This document shows positions 41,344-56,756 of a DNA stretch of 64,000 nucleotides, piece after piece. The stretch is from Perkinsus olseni (lineage: Eukaryota > Perkinsozoa > Perkinsida), in the NCBI GenBank assembly GCA_013115125.1, contig JABANN010000065.1:20407-84406 (forward strand). Direction: 5' to 3'. The notes below the pieces were generated by a model that had not been told where the DNA came from, searched no databases, and saw only the letters and a program-made list of their open reading frames with translations. How positions within the stretch are numbered: the first letter of the stretch is position 1; each line of letters begins with the position of its first letter. A program made the position numbers and the translations under genes.

Positions 41344-41493
41344 ATGCAGCAGTGGGTGATAGTAGCAGGAGTGGTGGTCGGAGTAGCCTGTCTTTGGCTC
41401 TTCATCTACACCCTATGGTGCGCTGGAGCACAGAAGCTACTACTACAACAGACCAACGCTAATGCCGCCAATCAGGTAGAGCCTCACTCTTAG
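41344..41493 (+). CDS. Small single-pass membrane protein, hypothetical
   Basis: Starts MQQWVIVAGVVVGVACLW and continues LFIYTLWCAGAQKLLLQQ, a strong N-terminal membrane span followed by a polar tail NANAANQ. The frame then either reads a few more codons to a stop at 41491-41493 or is spliced at the GTAGAG after AATCAG. No family recognised. Confidence 0.4.
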   Translation: MQQWVIVAGVVVGVACLWLFIYTLWCAGAQKLLLQQTNANAANQVEPHS

Positions 41494-41647
41494 ACTAAAT
41501 ATCTTCCGCTAGCTTCCCTCACTACAACGTTAATCCCTCTGCAGTGAAATCCACAGAGGATTCTGAATTCCGAGTATAAGTTTGAATCCTTGCGGGTATC
41601 TTGCGCGCACTTATCAACTTGCGATGGCCTTTGCACGCATGCACAAG

Positions 41648-41788
41648 ATGTCTACATTGCTAGCTGTCGTCGTACTTCTCTCGGCTATTCATCCCTGCCA
41701 GGGGCGATATGCTAACCTGGAGATAGGACCCTATGATATAGAGACCGCGTCACCGAGGAGAGCTGATACTGAGGACGATCGGGAATGA
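41648..41788 (+). CDS. Small secreted peptide, hypothetical
   Basis: From the Met at 41648 the frame reads MSTLLAVVVLLSAIHPCQG, a good signal peptide with a likely cleavage after Gly, then RYANLEIGPYDIETASP and an acidic end before TGA at 41786-41788. An upstream in-frame Met at 41624 is an alternative start. About 46 residues; it could also be the first exon of a longer secreted protein. Function unknown. Confidence 0.4.
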   Translation: MSTLLAVVVLLSAIHPCQGRYANLEIGPYDIETASPRRADTEDDRE

Positions 41789-42074
41789 TAAAAAAAGCAG
41801 TTTATTGATTGTTAGAGATAATCGATCACGTGATCGATTTGTGGGAAGTCACCTTGTGCGATTTCGTTACGTACGATCTCTGGCTAAACTAACTCACTTC
41901 GCCGAGATCGGCGTTGATCACTACAACACTTACAAGATCGTTTCTGTCATCACCCTCGGCAGCAGGGCTTGCGTTCACGACCTGTGCTACCGTAGGGACT
42001 GCGATGGTGCTATGAAGTCGCATAGCTGAGCATTGCTCATGTCGCCCCCATAGGGAAGGAGTGTTTTCATTGGT

Positions 42075-47973
<5,899 letters not shown>

Positions 47974-47976
47974 TGG

Positions 47977-47978
47977 AG

Positions 47979-48011
<33 letters not shown>

Positions 48012-48014
48012 GTA
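47977..48014. repeat. GTT trinucleotide repeat in the 3' flank of CHD copy 2
   Basis: About eleven GTT units start a few bases after the stop codon, so they probably lie in the 3' untranslated region. They read as AAC (Asn) on the other strand, which creates a spurious open frame. Confidence 0.85.
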
Positions 48015-48713
48015 GCATAGACGTATCCTAATACCATCATTATGAAAAGATATATTTGCAGCACACGAAATTCGTGAATTGTGTTGATAGATGGGGAACG
48101 CAGGAACAGGACGCATCTATTGGACCCATCATCGTTATTCCCTAGATCATCGCTATATGGGGAGCCCAAGGGCGGCGTGTGTTTTTGAATATTACACTTG
48201 GGACCTGACAGCATCATCGACAGGAATATGCGAGCAATGCTGCCGTCAAGAGCCAAGCTCATCCATCCCGTGGGGGAAGTAGTTCTGGACTTCCACTCAC
48301 TGTAAAGACAGCATACAGGGCATACATACTGCCGTGCTATTCAGATGGTGTATATTGGCATAGTGTCGGCGTGTGACTGAAGCGTGTAGTTCTGAGGTGT
48401 GCTTGCTTGCTGCTGTACATGGACGTGTATCTACTTCATCAAGCCGTTTAGTTTAGCAATGCTCTCGTTGTCTTGTGTTTGACTCGAGGTTTGGGACGCG
48501 AACAGGTGATTCGTAGTTAAAAGCAGCGCCTCTGTGAGGACACTGCCACAGTGACGAGACATAACTCCGGGCTGCTGCCCTCTTAGACGTGGACTTGGGT
48601 GGAACGCGAGTGCTTCAAGTTGAAGACATGAACATACGACATGACAGCTTGGTGCTATTAAATCTGCGTCACGTGATCATGAAAATGACAAAGCTGGCAT
48701 CATCGCATGTCGT
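48015..48713. other. Intergenic region
   Basis: Convergent interval between CHD copy 2 and the first of two minus-strand paralogues. No gene or repeat seen. Confidence 0.5.
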
Positions 48714-50197
48714 TCACACTAATACACGAGTCAACACCTTTCCGACTGGGGTTCCTTCGACCAACATGGTCCTTTGATAACTTATCGTCTTGTATGGGCC
48801 TCCACTTGTTTTCATGTTGTCCGGGAAAGCGGTGGAAACCCCAGTTAAGAGCCACATCAGTGTCTCCCGGGCTATATCGTCTGATGTGACCCAGCCGTTC
48901 CGACTTGAGGGTGTCTCCTCGGGTGGCCCAGCCTCAGTAGGGCGGCCCTCCCTCTTCCTGATGTATTCCATGTAGTTACGCAGCTGCTGTTTACAACGAC
49001 GAATCACGTATGTACTATCCGAGACTTTCGTCTCATCAAGGCGTGCTCGCTCTGCTCCCTTTTCTAACTCCTGCAGTCGATTCATGTTGAACTTGAGCTC
49101 CGCTTCTCTGAGAAAACGAAGAACGCCTGGACTTTCAGAAGAGGGAGCGGCTCGTATGAACGAGCTTTGGAAGAAAAGCGCTCGCTGCTGGCTCACGGGG
49201 TATAGTTCCACAGACTGGTGAATAGGGATGAAATTCTGAAACCCTCCGAGGGTACTGGCACTTCTAGCTCTAACCATAGTGTCCAGCCCACCTACGAGGA
49301 GGTTGTCACTCCAGGCGATATCATCGACTGACGCCCACCTCTGTGCTAACATCGGGGTTCGAAGAGATGAGGTTTCGTGTTTCCTTAGCTTGGCAAATGT
49401 TCGTACTCTGTACGCGTCGCTTCCGCTCTGAACTAGGTGGGCACGGAAAAGGCAACTTGATCCTATTGTGACCTCTATCGAGGAAGTTTAGCATCAACCG
49501 TTCCCAAGGAGACAGAACAGGAAGCTCTCCCAGGAGATGGCCCTTGAGGTTGGGGACTCTCTCTCCCTCCAATTTCTTTTCAGCAGCGGCGGCCATCTCT
49601 TCGATTGAGAACTCTCTCTTGAATCGATCCTCTAATCCAGGTCCAACGGATACATCTAATAAATAGCCACACCTGACTACACTGAATAACAATAAGAATC
49701 CTGAGAGAAGGGGGCGACCAACCGTGGGGAGCTTCTGCTGCGAACGACGTAGTTGAGATCTCCACCACTAAGGGGATAATCACTGTCCGGGTCGAAACCC
49801 AAATTATACTGGAGAGAATGTTCACTCGAAGCAGTAATTCAATAGAAATGATCCCTACCTGTACACGTTCACCGTCGGGAGTGATGTCCCAGTAGTTTTG
49901 TACCGGCTGTCCTGTCGTCGGTCGGACAGCAGCCGCTGCGGGGGCGTTCTGGGTCTGAACAAGGGCAAGGATCCGCCCTCTACGGCGCATAGTAAGATCG
50001 GCCATCATCGAACCCTGCGTGACTGTCAAGGGCGACCTCCAATCTATGCTCCACTAGCGTAATACACTCACATGCGCATCATCAGCTCCCGCGTCTGTGA
50101 GTCCAGAGGCTTCAACGGACAAGTGCATCGATAGGCCTCCCACGAAATGGAGTGCTAGTGTTATTGATACGATGTAGATTGATACTGGAGTCGGCAT
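48714..50197 (-). CDS. Secreted protein of unknown family, tandem paralogue A
   Basis: I do not recognise the family. Exon 1 starts at 50197 with a signal peptide (MPTPVSIYIVSITLALHFVG) and ends at about 50073 (GADDAH, GTGAGT donor). Exon 2 reads GSMMADLTMRRRGRILALV through VQNYWDITPDGERVQV. A further exon (about 49692-49340) contains RCGYLLDVSVGPGLEDRF, ERVPNLKGHLLGELPVLSPW and GHNRIKLPFPCPP. The last exon has CKQQLRNYMEYI and LMWLLTGVSTAFPDN and stops at 48714. The neighbouring minus-strand gene repeats all these blocks in the same order, so the two are a tandem duplication. Conserved Trp, Pro and Cys positions indicate a folded extracellular domain under constraint. Some exon edges are approximate. 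Confidence 0.65.
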
Positions 50198-50425
50198 GAT
50201 GGGAACAACTGGGTGAGCTACTACTGCCAGTTGTGATACGCCGCTCGAGATGAACACTGAGCACCGTATGTTGCTCCGGGTGTGGCCCTCAGGCATGGTA
50301 ACACCACGAAAGAACGGGCAATAACATCAAGAGCTCGAAATACAGCATAGCAACGCGTGTTGAGCAACTCATGCGAAGCCATTGCCTTGCAATACAACAG
50401 CCATCAACTGATCTTGTTGCCCAGG

Positions 50426-51945
50426 TTATTGCTTATACTCGTTATAACTAAGAACGTTGTAGGTCTGATTAATGGGTTCTAGATTATCAGGGAAGGCATT
50501 GGAATGGCCTGTTAACAGCCACATCACCAACTGCTGTGTGATAGTTCTCTCTTGTGACTCGACCTCGAGCTTAGCAGTATCACTTTGTTTCGGCGAGATA
50601 TACTCGACATAATAGCGTAGCTGTCGTTCGCACAGGCCAGCGAGGTATTCACTGGTAAAAGCCTCTGTTAGGCTAGGAATGGCACGCTTGGCTCTTTCCT
50701 CCAGCTCGCGCAATCGAGTTATGTTGAACCGAAGCTCCTCGACTCTGAAGCAGCGAGGAACACTGACACAAGGGCTCTCCGGTGCAGAGTGACTATTGGA
50801 TCTAGGGAAATTAACCTCGGCTTGATATTGCCTTGTAAATATTCGTTATGAACAACGAGCAATTGCAGGGAGAACTCGTCTAGGAGCGACTTACAGCATA
50901 TAATGCAAGAGGGTAGTGAAGATTGATGCCACCTTGAACCCCTCTTCCACTACTCGCATATCCAAATCGACCCATATGTTCCACGGGACCTACGAAAAAA
51001 CTGCTACCGGAGGATATTCAACCGATGCCACTGACGCCGTATCTCCGCCCATCAGGTAGTGAGTAGCTGAGTAGTATTAGTTCATGAACTCGGCAGACGT
51101 CGCCACGCTCATTCAGGCTATTGTGACCCGAGACTGATGGGCATGGGAGAGGCAACTGGCTCCTGTTGAATCCCTTTCTTAGAAGATCCAGCATGTTGGG
51201 TTCCCATGGTGCCAGACCAATGACCTGTCCCATGAGGTGGCCCTTGAGGGAGGGTACTCTGTCTTCATCCATTGCCTCCTTGACAACCCTCTGCTGCTTC
51301 AGTATGGAAAACTGTGTCCCACTCTTAAAACGCGCCACAATTCCTCCATTGACAGAGACACCTAGCAAGTATCCGTACCTGATGGCATGGACCTCGCATG
51401 ACCTCTTGAAGGGCCACCCACTCACTTTGAGGAGCACATCGTGCGAGCGACATACTGGAGCTTTCCACCATACTCGCCTCTGGCTCCCTCGTAACCCAAG
51501 GCACACTGAGGCCCAACAACATGTGGGGGGCTGCACAGCAGGGGGTTACCATCACCTGTATATGATCGCCTTCAGGTGTGACTTGATGATAATTCTGTTC
51601 CGATCGACCCGTGGCCTGGGGAGTAGATGCCGTGCCATCCAGAGACTGAGAGGACACCAGGGAAGGTTTTTATACTCTCATCATGATTCTGCGTAGCCCT
51701 ATGCGATGACCATTGACGCCAACTAGTGCACAGCGGAAGCAGCGGCAACGACACGGTGCCGTTCGGACATGGATCTCAGGGTGGCCAAGCGGGCATCGCA
51801 AGAAGCCTGAGTAAGGTACCGATCTCACATTGACATTCGCTAGGCGGCGTTTCTTCGTCACAGGTTCAAACTGTCTGGAAGTCCCTCGCACCATATGAGA
51901 TGCCAGTGTCATCGTTGCAGCAGTGTAGAGTAGTGGAGGCCACAT
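50426..51945 (-). CDS. Secreted protein of unknown family, tandem paralogue B
   Basis: Paralogue of the adjacent gene A. Exon 1 (start 51945) reads MWPPLLYTAATMTLASHMV, a signal-like leader, and ends at about 51826 (GTGAGA donor). The next exon begins SLDGTASTPQATGRSEQNY and continues HQVTPEGDHIQV. Then come RYGYLLGVSVNGGIVARF, DRVPSLKGHLMGQVIGLAPW and GFNRSQLPLPCPS (about 51390-51120). The last exon (50713-50426) has LCERQLRYYVEYI, LVMWLLTGHSNAFPDN and ends NVLSYNEYKQ. Compared with A it is diverged but collinear, and its C-terminus is about 17 residues shorter. Its start codon overlaps a plus-strand ATG by two bases. Confidence 0.65.
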
Positions 51946-52620
51946 GAAAGAATCAACCCTACTAGCTGCTCTTGTTCTTGTTACTATTACTACTACTGAA
52001 GTAGCGATTCAGCCGAGAGCCGTTTGACGTTAGATGAATCGTCATCGGGCATCAATTGAGTAGATGCACACCCTCTACAGTATTACGAGGAAATGGTTTT
52101 CTGTCCTACGGAAGCATCTTTCATTAACTCCCACAAGAGGGAATACCTTGAAGTACCTCATTGGTCGTCTGAGGTCATAGTGTAGTACAAGGACCATGCC
52201 GTCGTGATCTTCTATCTATTACCACTCAAGTGCCGGAGCAAGACCCTTCATGAGTGATACAACCGCACACCCCGATTTGCTCTGCCCCCGAGACAGTTTG
52301 GCGCCGCTGCCGCCGCTACGATGATACTCTCACACAGCAGAATCCACTGAGCAAAGAAGAGTAGCACTTAACGTATCTTCAGCGTATACTTCTCAAGTCT
52401 CACGCCAGACAATCCCCCAAGCGTTTCTCCTACGGCCGTCACCGGCCTTCACTCAGACTGCCTGTGGACCCTCCACTACTACCTGGTTAGCGAATCCAGC
52501 CCACTTATCATCGACGGAAAACCTGTCATAGAGGTGCCTTTGACGTTTCCCTTTGTGTTGCTCATCGTCTCCCTTTTGCATGTAAAGTGCAGGAAACCCA
52601 CTAGCCGGGCTTCGCTAAGG
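51944..52620 (+). CDS. Possible secreted or membrane protein, hypothetical
   Basis: The plus strand opens with MKESTLLAALVLVTITTTE, a good signal peptide, but stops after 28 codons unless spliced. Coding-like pieces follow at about 52085-52180 (YYEEMVFCPTEASFINSHK) and 52381-52600 (DCLWTLHYYLVSESSPLII, then VPLTFPFVLLIVSLLHVKC, a likely C-terminal membrane span). If joined by small introns these would form a short type I membrane protein. Splice sites are not clean, so this stays a hypothesis. Confidence 0.35.
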
Positions 52621-52738
52621 CAACTAGCGTTCGAGCTCTTCTCGTCTCCTTCGTTGGTGTGGTGAAGATAAGACCTTAATGTTGTTTTTGTTGTAGTTAC
52701 TCCGTTTCTTCTTTCGTCGTTTAATCCTCGTTTCCAAA

Positions 52739-53338
52739 ATGGTAATGAAGCTATTCCCCGATGGTTTGGTGGATCGTGTTGGCGGTTGTGGCCCCTTCGA
52801 GGCGGTTGCCAAGCGTTTCTACGAAATATCTTTCGCTGACCCCATCCTTTCGGTGTTGTACGAAGATAAGAACGAGCCCCATTATCTGATGTTCTGCCGT
52901 TGGTTCTTCAATCAACTTGGTCTTACTGATGAGATGGACAAGCGTGGCGGTACTAAACTGATCAACGCCATGCATCGTAAGGCTCAGAACTGCCCCCTGA
53001 GAGCCGATGCTCCCAAAGAGGCCGGTTATGTTGGTGCTGGTTTCACCAAGGCCCAGAGAAACCGCTGGATCTGGGCTCAGTTGAAGGCTTGTGAGGAGTT
53101 CAACTTGCCCAAGGACTTCGTCCGTGATTACATCCATGGACTGTGCGTTTTCATGTCTGTGTATGGCCCCTTCGTAGACTCCCGTGTGGAGGACGGCCCT
53201 CAGACTGGAAAGTGCCCCATGAGCATGATTGCTAAGAGGACCCCAGAGCAGGTTGAGATGGCTAAGGTCCATCCCAACATAATGGGTTATGATCTTCCCG
53301 GCAAGCTCGGCAACTTTGAGAAGATTACTGTTGCCTAA
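52739..53338 (+). CDS. Truncated-haemoglobin-like protein, copy 1
   Basis: A single-exon gene of 199 codons, starting MVMKLFPDGLVDRVGG. The layout matches the bacterial-type/truncated globin family (Bac_globin): GG near the N-terminus, FEAVAKRFYEISFADPILS for the A/B helices, a His in EPHYLMF, then GGTKLINAMHRKAQ with the candidate proximal haem His, FTKAQRNRWIWAQLKACEEF for the G helix, and a final helix LCVFMSVYGPF. A roughly 45-residue tail extends beyond the usual truncated globin length. The likely role is O2 or NO binding. The absence of introns contrasts with nearby genes; this and the next gene form a tandem pair. No signal peptide, so cytosolic. Confidence 0.75.
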   Translation: MVMKLFPDGLVDRVGGCGPFEAVAKRFYEISFADPILSVLYEDKNEPHYLMFCRWFFNQLGLTDEMDKRGGTKLINAMHRKAQNCPLRADAPKEAGYVGAGFTKAQRNRWIWAQLKACEEFNLPKDFVRDYIHGLCVFMSVYGPFVDSRVEDGPQTGKCPMSMIAKRTPEQVEMAKVHPNIMGYDLPGKLGNFEKITVA

Positions 53339-53793
53339 GTATGATAAACCTGAGCGCTAGTGGAGTGTCTCGATTATTGTGAATGTTCTTATACTCATTC
53401 CTGTGATTAGTATACTTCTCATTCCGCGCATACTACTACCATTCAATTGCCCTGTATTACAGAGTTATCATCATTGATGGACTTTTACTTCTCCTTGTCG
53501 TCTACGCCGCAGCGCCGCTGCAGTCCATGCAGTGCTAGCATTCCTCAGCGGTGTAGCTCCTCGATTAGAAGTTGTCCTGATATTCATGTTTCAGCATTCC
53601 TATTGCATTTGTATCCCTTACGAGCGGAACACTCCATTCCGGAGTCGACCGCATATCCGCTGCGCCGCGATCGCGGTTGCTAGCATCTCGTATAGAGCGA
53701 GTCATCACACTGTGAAGTTGTCTTCCGTTCTTGTGTTGTAATATATAGTGGCTGGGTTGGGTAGGGCTATTTATCACTGTTCTGCCAATCACA
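53339..53793. other. Intergenic between the globin copies
   Basis: 455 bases with no recognisable gene; presumably the 3' region of copy 1 and the promoter of copy 2. No defined element seen. Confidence 0.5.
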
Positions 53794-54408
53794 ATGGTTA
53801 TGAAATTATTTCCTGACGATCTGATCGATCGGGCCGGTGGCAAGGAGAACTTCCTCGCGGTTGTGAAGCGCTTCTATGAGATGTCCTTCGAGGATCCTAT
53901 CCTCGGCGTGTTGTATGAGGACAAGGAGGAACCTCACTACAAGATGTTCAGTAGATGGGTGTTCACAGCTGTTGGGCTTGATGATGAGATGACTAAGCGT
54001 GGAGGCACCAAAATGATCAACTCTATGCACAAGAAAGCCCAACATTCCAAGCACAGGGCCGGTGCTCCTAAAGAGGCGGGCTACGTTGGAGCTGGATTTA
54101 CCAAGGAGCAGAGGAATCGCTGGCTGCGTACCCAAATGAAGGCTTGCGAGGAGTTCAATGCCCCTCGTCATTTCATTGAACCCTATATACATGGTCTCTG
54201 CGTGTTCATGGCTGTTTATGGCCCTTTCACCGAATGTCGCAAAGAACAAGGACCACAGGACGGTCAGTGTCCAGCTCATCTATTCCGTCAGAGGAGAGCC
54301 TCCGAGATCACCTTGTCATCTCTGCCACCACAGATCCCGGGCTTTGACCTCCCGTCAATTCGTGAGGATGCTACGATCGAAGAAGAATCGTCTGACGAAG
54401 AAGATTAG
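53794..54408 (+). CDS. Truncated-haemoglobin-like protein, copy 2
   Basis: Paralogue of the preceding gene, single exon, 204 codons, starting MVMKLFPDDLIDRAGG. The same globin landmarks are kept: FYEMSFEDPILGVLYED, EPHYKMFSRW, GGTKMINSMHKKAQ with the candidate proximal His, AGYVGAGFTKEQRNRW and LCVFMAVYGPF. Nearly identical blocks mixed with clear divergence elsewhere indicate an old duplication under strong constraint. The C-terminal tail differs and ends in an acidic run (EEESSDEED), which suggests different partners or turnover from copy 1. Confidence 0.75.
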   Translation: MVMKLFPDDLIDRAGGKENFLAVVKRFYEMSFEDPILGVLYEDKEEPHYKMFSRWVFTAVGLDDEMTKRGGTKMINSMHKKAQHSKHRAGAPKEAGYVGAGFTKEQRNRWLRTQMKACEEFNAPRHFIEPYIHGLCVFMAVYGPFTECRKEQGPQDGQCPAHLFRQRRASEITLSSLPPQIPGFDLPSIREDATIEEESSDEED

Positions 54409-54791
54409 AACGACGTTGGCTGTTTATCAGCACACCATGATACCACAAAGACCTCTGGAAGATCTACTCACAACGAACCCGCCTCTTGTTGTTCACGACT
54501 TCAAATTACATCTCGATTTGTTGATGTCGAATACAGGTCACTAGTCTCGCGTTATGAAGTTTGATAACGGCCACCTCCTCATAGCCGCAAATATCCCGGT
54601 ATATCTAACTCAACACCGTAATTCTGGAGATAGCGATAGCACCTGTACCCACTATCATATTCTTTGATCAATACTCATAGCCGTCTCATTTGAAATCAAT
54701 TTAGAATAACAATTCTAGCCAATAGCTGATGTAAGTACAGAAGAAAGGAGCAAGACAGATGTGATCGACAACTTCTAAATCATACTAATAA

Positions 54792-55751
54792 CTAACATCT
54801 CGTTATAGTAGTGCTGAAGACATTAACTAGCTCGACGTAGACACCTTCATCAGTATAGACAGCATACAAGCTAGAGTCCAACTGTTGGAGCAACGTCGCC
54901 AAATCCTCATCCGGATTGGTGAACACGATCTCAAAACCGTCCAGGTAGTATTCCGCGGTGAAAGTCTCACCAGCGACGAAGAGAGTAACCGCACCAGAAA
55001 CCTCCGGTGTCACCTTGATGGGACCAAGAGGAGTCTCACCGCACCAGTCACCGGCCAGATCTTCGTTAGTAGGAAGGTTAGTTGGGACGACCGTGGTCTC
55101 AGGCAGGTTAGTCGGGACAACCGTGGTCTCAGGCAGGTTAGTCGGGACAACCGTGGTCTCAGGCAGATTAGTCGGGACAACCGTGGTCTCAGGCAGATTA
55201 GTCGGGACAACCGATGTCTCAGGGAGATTGGTCGGAACAACCGAGGTCTCAGGGAGATTGGTCGGAACAACCGAGGTCTCAGGGAGATTGGACGGAACAA
55301 CCGTAGCCATTTCGCACAAGTAGGGTTCACCTACACACTCCTCGTCAGTCGGGTTGAAGCACAGACTCCCGTCATCCTTGACGACGATACCAAAGCAAAC
55401 TGCAGGGCTCTGCCACGACTTACAATAAGTACCCCACTTCGAGTCCTTGCAACCGTCGATACCATTGCAAACATCCTCGCATGTAGTCACCGGATATTCA
55501 GCACATTGGACAGGCTCCAATACCGAGTCGTCACAATCGGTAGCATCACTACCGGGCTGATAGCACTTCGATTCACCCTTGTGATAGAGGCCAAAGCAAA
55601 GCCCGTTGTCTTTACAGTATGACTGATCGCAGCCAGCGGTCTGAGTGCACAGCTCCTCGCAGTAGTCACCGGTAGGCATGGTGTCTTCCGAAACTGAGGT
55701 GCCGAAGCCGACAACAACCTCGAAGATGGATGCAGCAAGAGCGACGCGCAT
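54792..55751 (-). CDS. Secreted Cys-rich protein with a Thr/Pro decapeptide repeat
   Basis: The start at 55751 is chosen because it opens a signal peptide (MRVALAASIFEVVVGFGTSV); the longer upstream frame has no such leader. Two Cys-rich modules follow, each with a pattern like CEELCTQTAGCDQSYCKDNG and CEDVCNGIDGCKDSKWGTYC. Then come about eight copies of a ten-residue unit (VVPTNLPETT/S), likely an extended, possibly O-glycosylated stalk. A C-terminal domain begins DLAGDWCGETPLGPIKVTPE and ends with STTITRC; its GDWCG start resembles small beta-sheet domains, but I cannot name it. Likely surface or secreted. Function unknown. Confidence 0.7.
   Translation of the reverse strand: MRVALAASIFEVVVGFGTSVSEDTMPTGDYCEELCTQTAGCDQSYCKDNGLCFGLYHKGESKCYQPGSDATDCDDSVLEPVQCAEYPVTTCEDVCNGIDGCKDSKWGTYCKSWQSPAVCFGIVVKDDGSLCFNPTDEECVGEPYLCEMATVVPSNLPETSVVPTNLPETSVVPTNLPETSVVPTNLPETTVVPTNLPETTVVPTNLPETTVVPTNLPETTVVPTNLPTNEDLAGDWCGETPLGPIKVTPEVSGAVTLFVAGETFTAEYYLDGFEIVFTNPDEDLATLLQQLDSSLYAVYTDEGVYVELVNVFSTTITRC
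55079..55310. repeat. 30-bp tandem repeat inside a coding sequence
   Basis: About eight units of 30 bases (GGTTAGTCGGGACAACCGTG-type, followed by GTCTCAGGCA). Because 30 is a multiple of three, several frames on both strands stay open through it. Units at one end carry GATTGGTCGGAACAACCGAG-type variants, so there are at least two sub-types in blocks. Confidence 0.85.
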
Positions 55752-56756
55752 AGTGAATAAGGAAGGAATCACGAAGGAACTGACAAAGCACTGGAATTGG
55801 AAATATTTCAGTATACCGAACATACGAGTAGGCCTGTAGTGATTGCAGGACCAAGCTGCAGCACTCTGCGCTAGACTAGCTTGCATAGCGCTGTTCACAC
55901 AGCTCTACACAAATTCTGGTGGCAGCTCAGTGAACGCCAGAAGGCTAGATAGACGGTGGTGGTGTTCATGGGATGGCCTTTCTCGCGCGCCTCCCAGGGA
56001 GATTAGAAACGGTCTGTTATGACGGTAACGTTCCCTTCACGCTCGCAGGCTCAGGCGGAACCCTCGAGTGAGACTAGGGACTTAGATCTGCGACAAACCG
56101 TCGATTAATTGAGAAATCTGTGAGAGCCTGGTACGGATTTCTCTGTTTGAAAGGGACTCCGATTTATGCTATACTATAATTCAGCTTACAAAGATGTGAA
56201 GCTTGTTGTGCGAAGATAAGCGAACGATACGTGGTCATAATCTGCGCTAAGATATGCAACACAGCCGCGGTGATTAAGTAAGATTGCGTGATGATGGCTG
56301 ACACTAGTGGTCTTCTTGTCGTACGACGGACCCCAGGATTCGTACTAGTGTCGTGCTACTTGAGCGCCCAAGCTTACAGATTCGACCATTCAGTGACAAC
56401 AAATCTTGTACGGTTCGAGTCTTTCGTTTCGCATTTAGTTCTGTTGGATTGGTGAACGTTGTACTATCACTAATGGTGCGCAAAGCAACGATTTGAGTGG
56501 GGGGTATCTATCTTCGGGTCAAAGAATTCCGACCCATCCAGTGACATCAAGCTTCAACCTACAGCGTCTCACTAACATGGGAAACACAACAGATACGAAA
56601 CTATGATAAATCAGGTACCATCAGAGGCGGCCTCCGACGGCAAAGGTGATGGGCTCGTTTCGGCGTCCTTAATTCCAGAGTTGCGACCTGATGCGCCGGA
56701 CGAGGATACAAGTAGGCTAGATAAGAGCATCTAGGACGCCCCCAGCTCACGAGTTG
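55752..56756. other. Intergenic region
   Basis: About 1 kb with no supported gene. Composition is slightly more A/T-rich than coding parts. Nothing recognisable. Confidence 0.5.

Noticed and set aside
54885-55622. Long plus-strand frames across the decapeptide repeat
   Set aside because: They exist because a 30-bp unit preserves all frames. The minus strand has a signal peptide and paired Cys modules, the plus strand does not.
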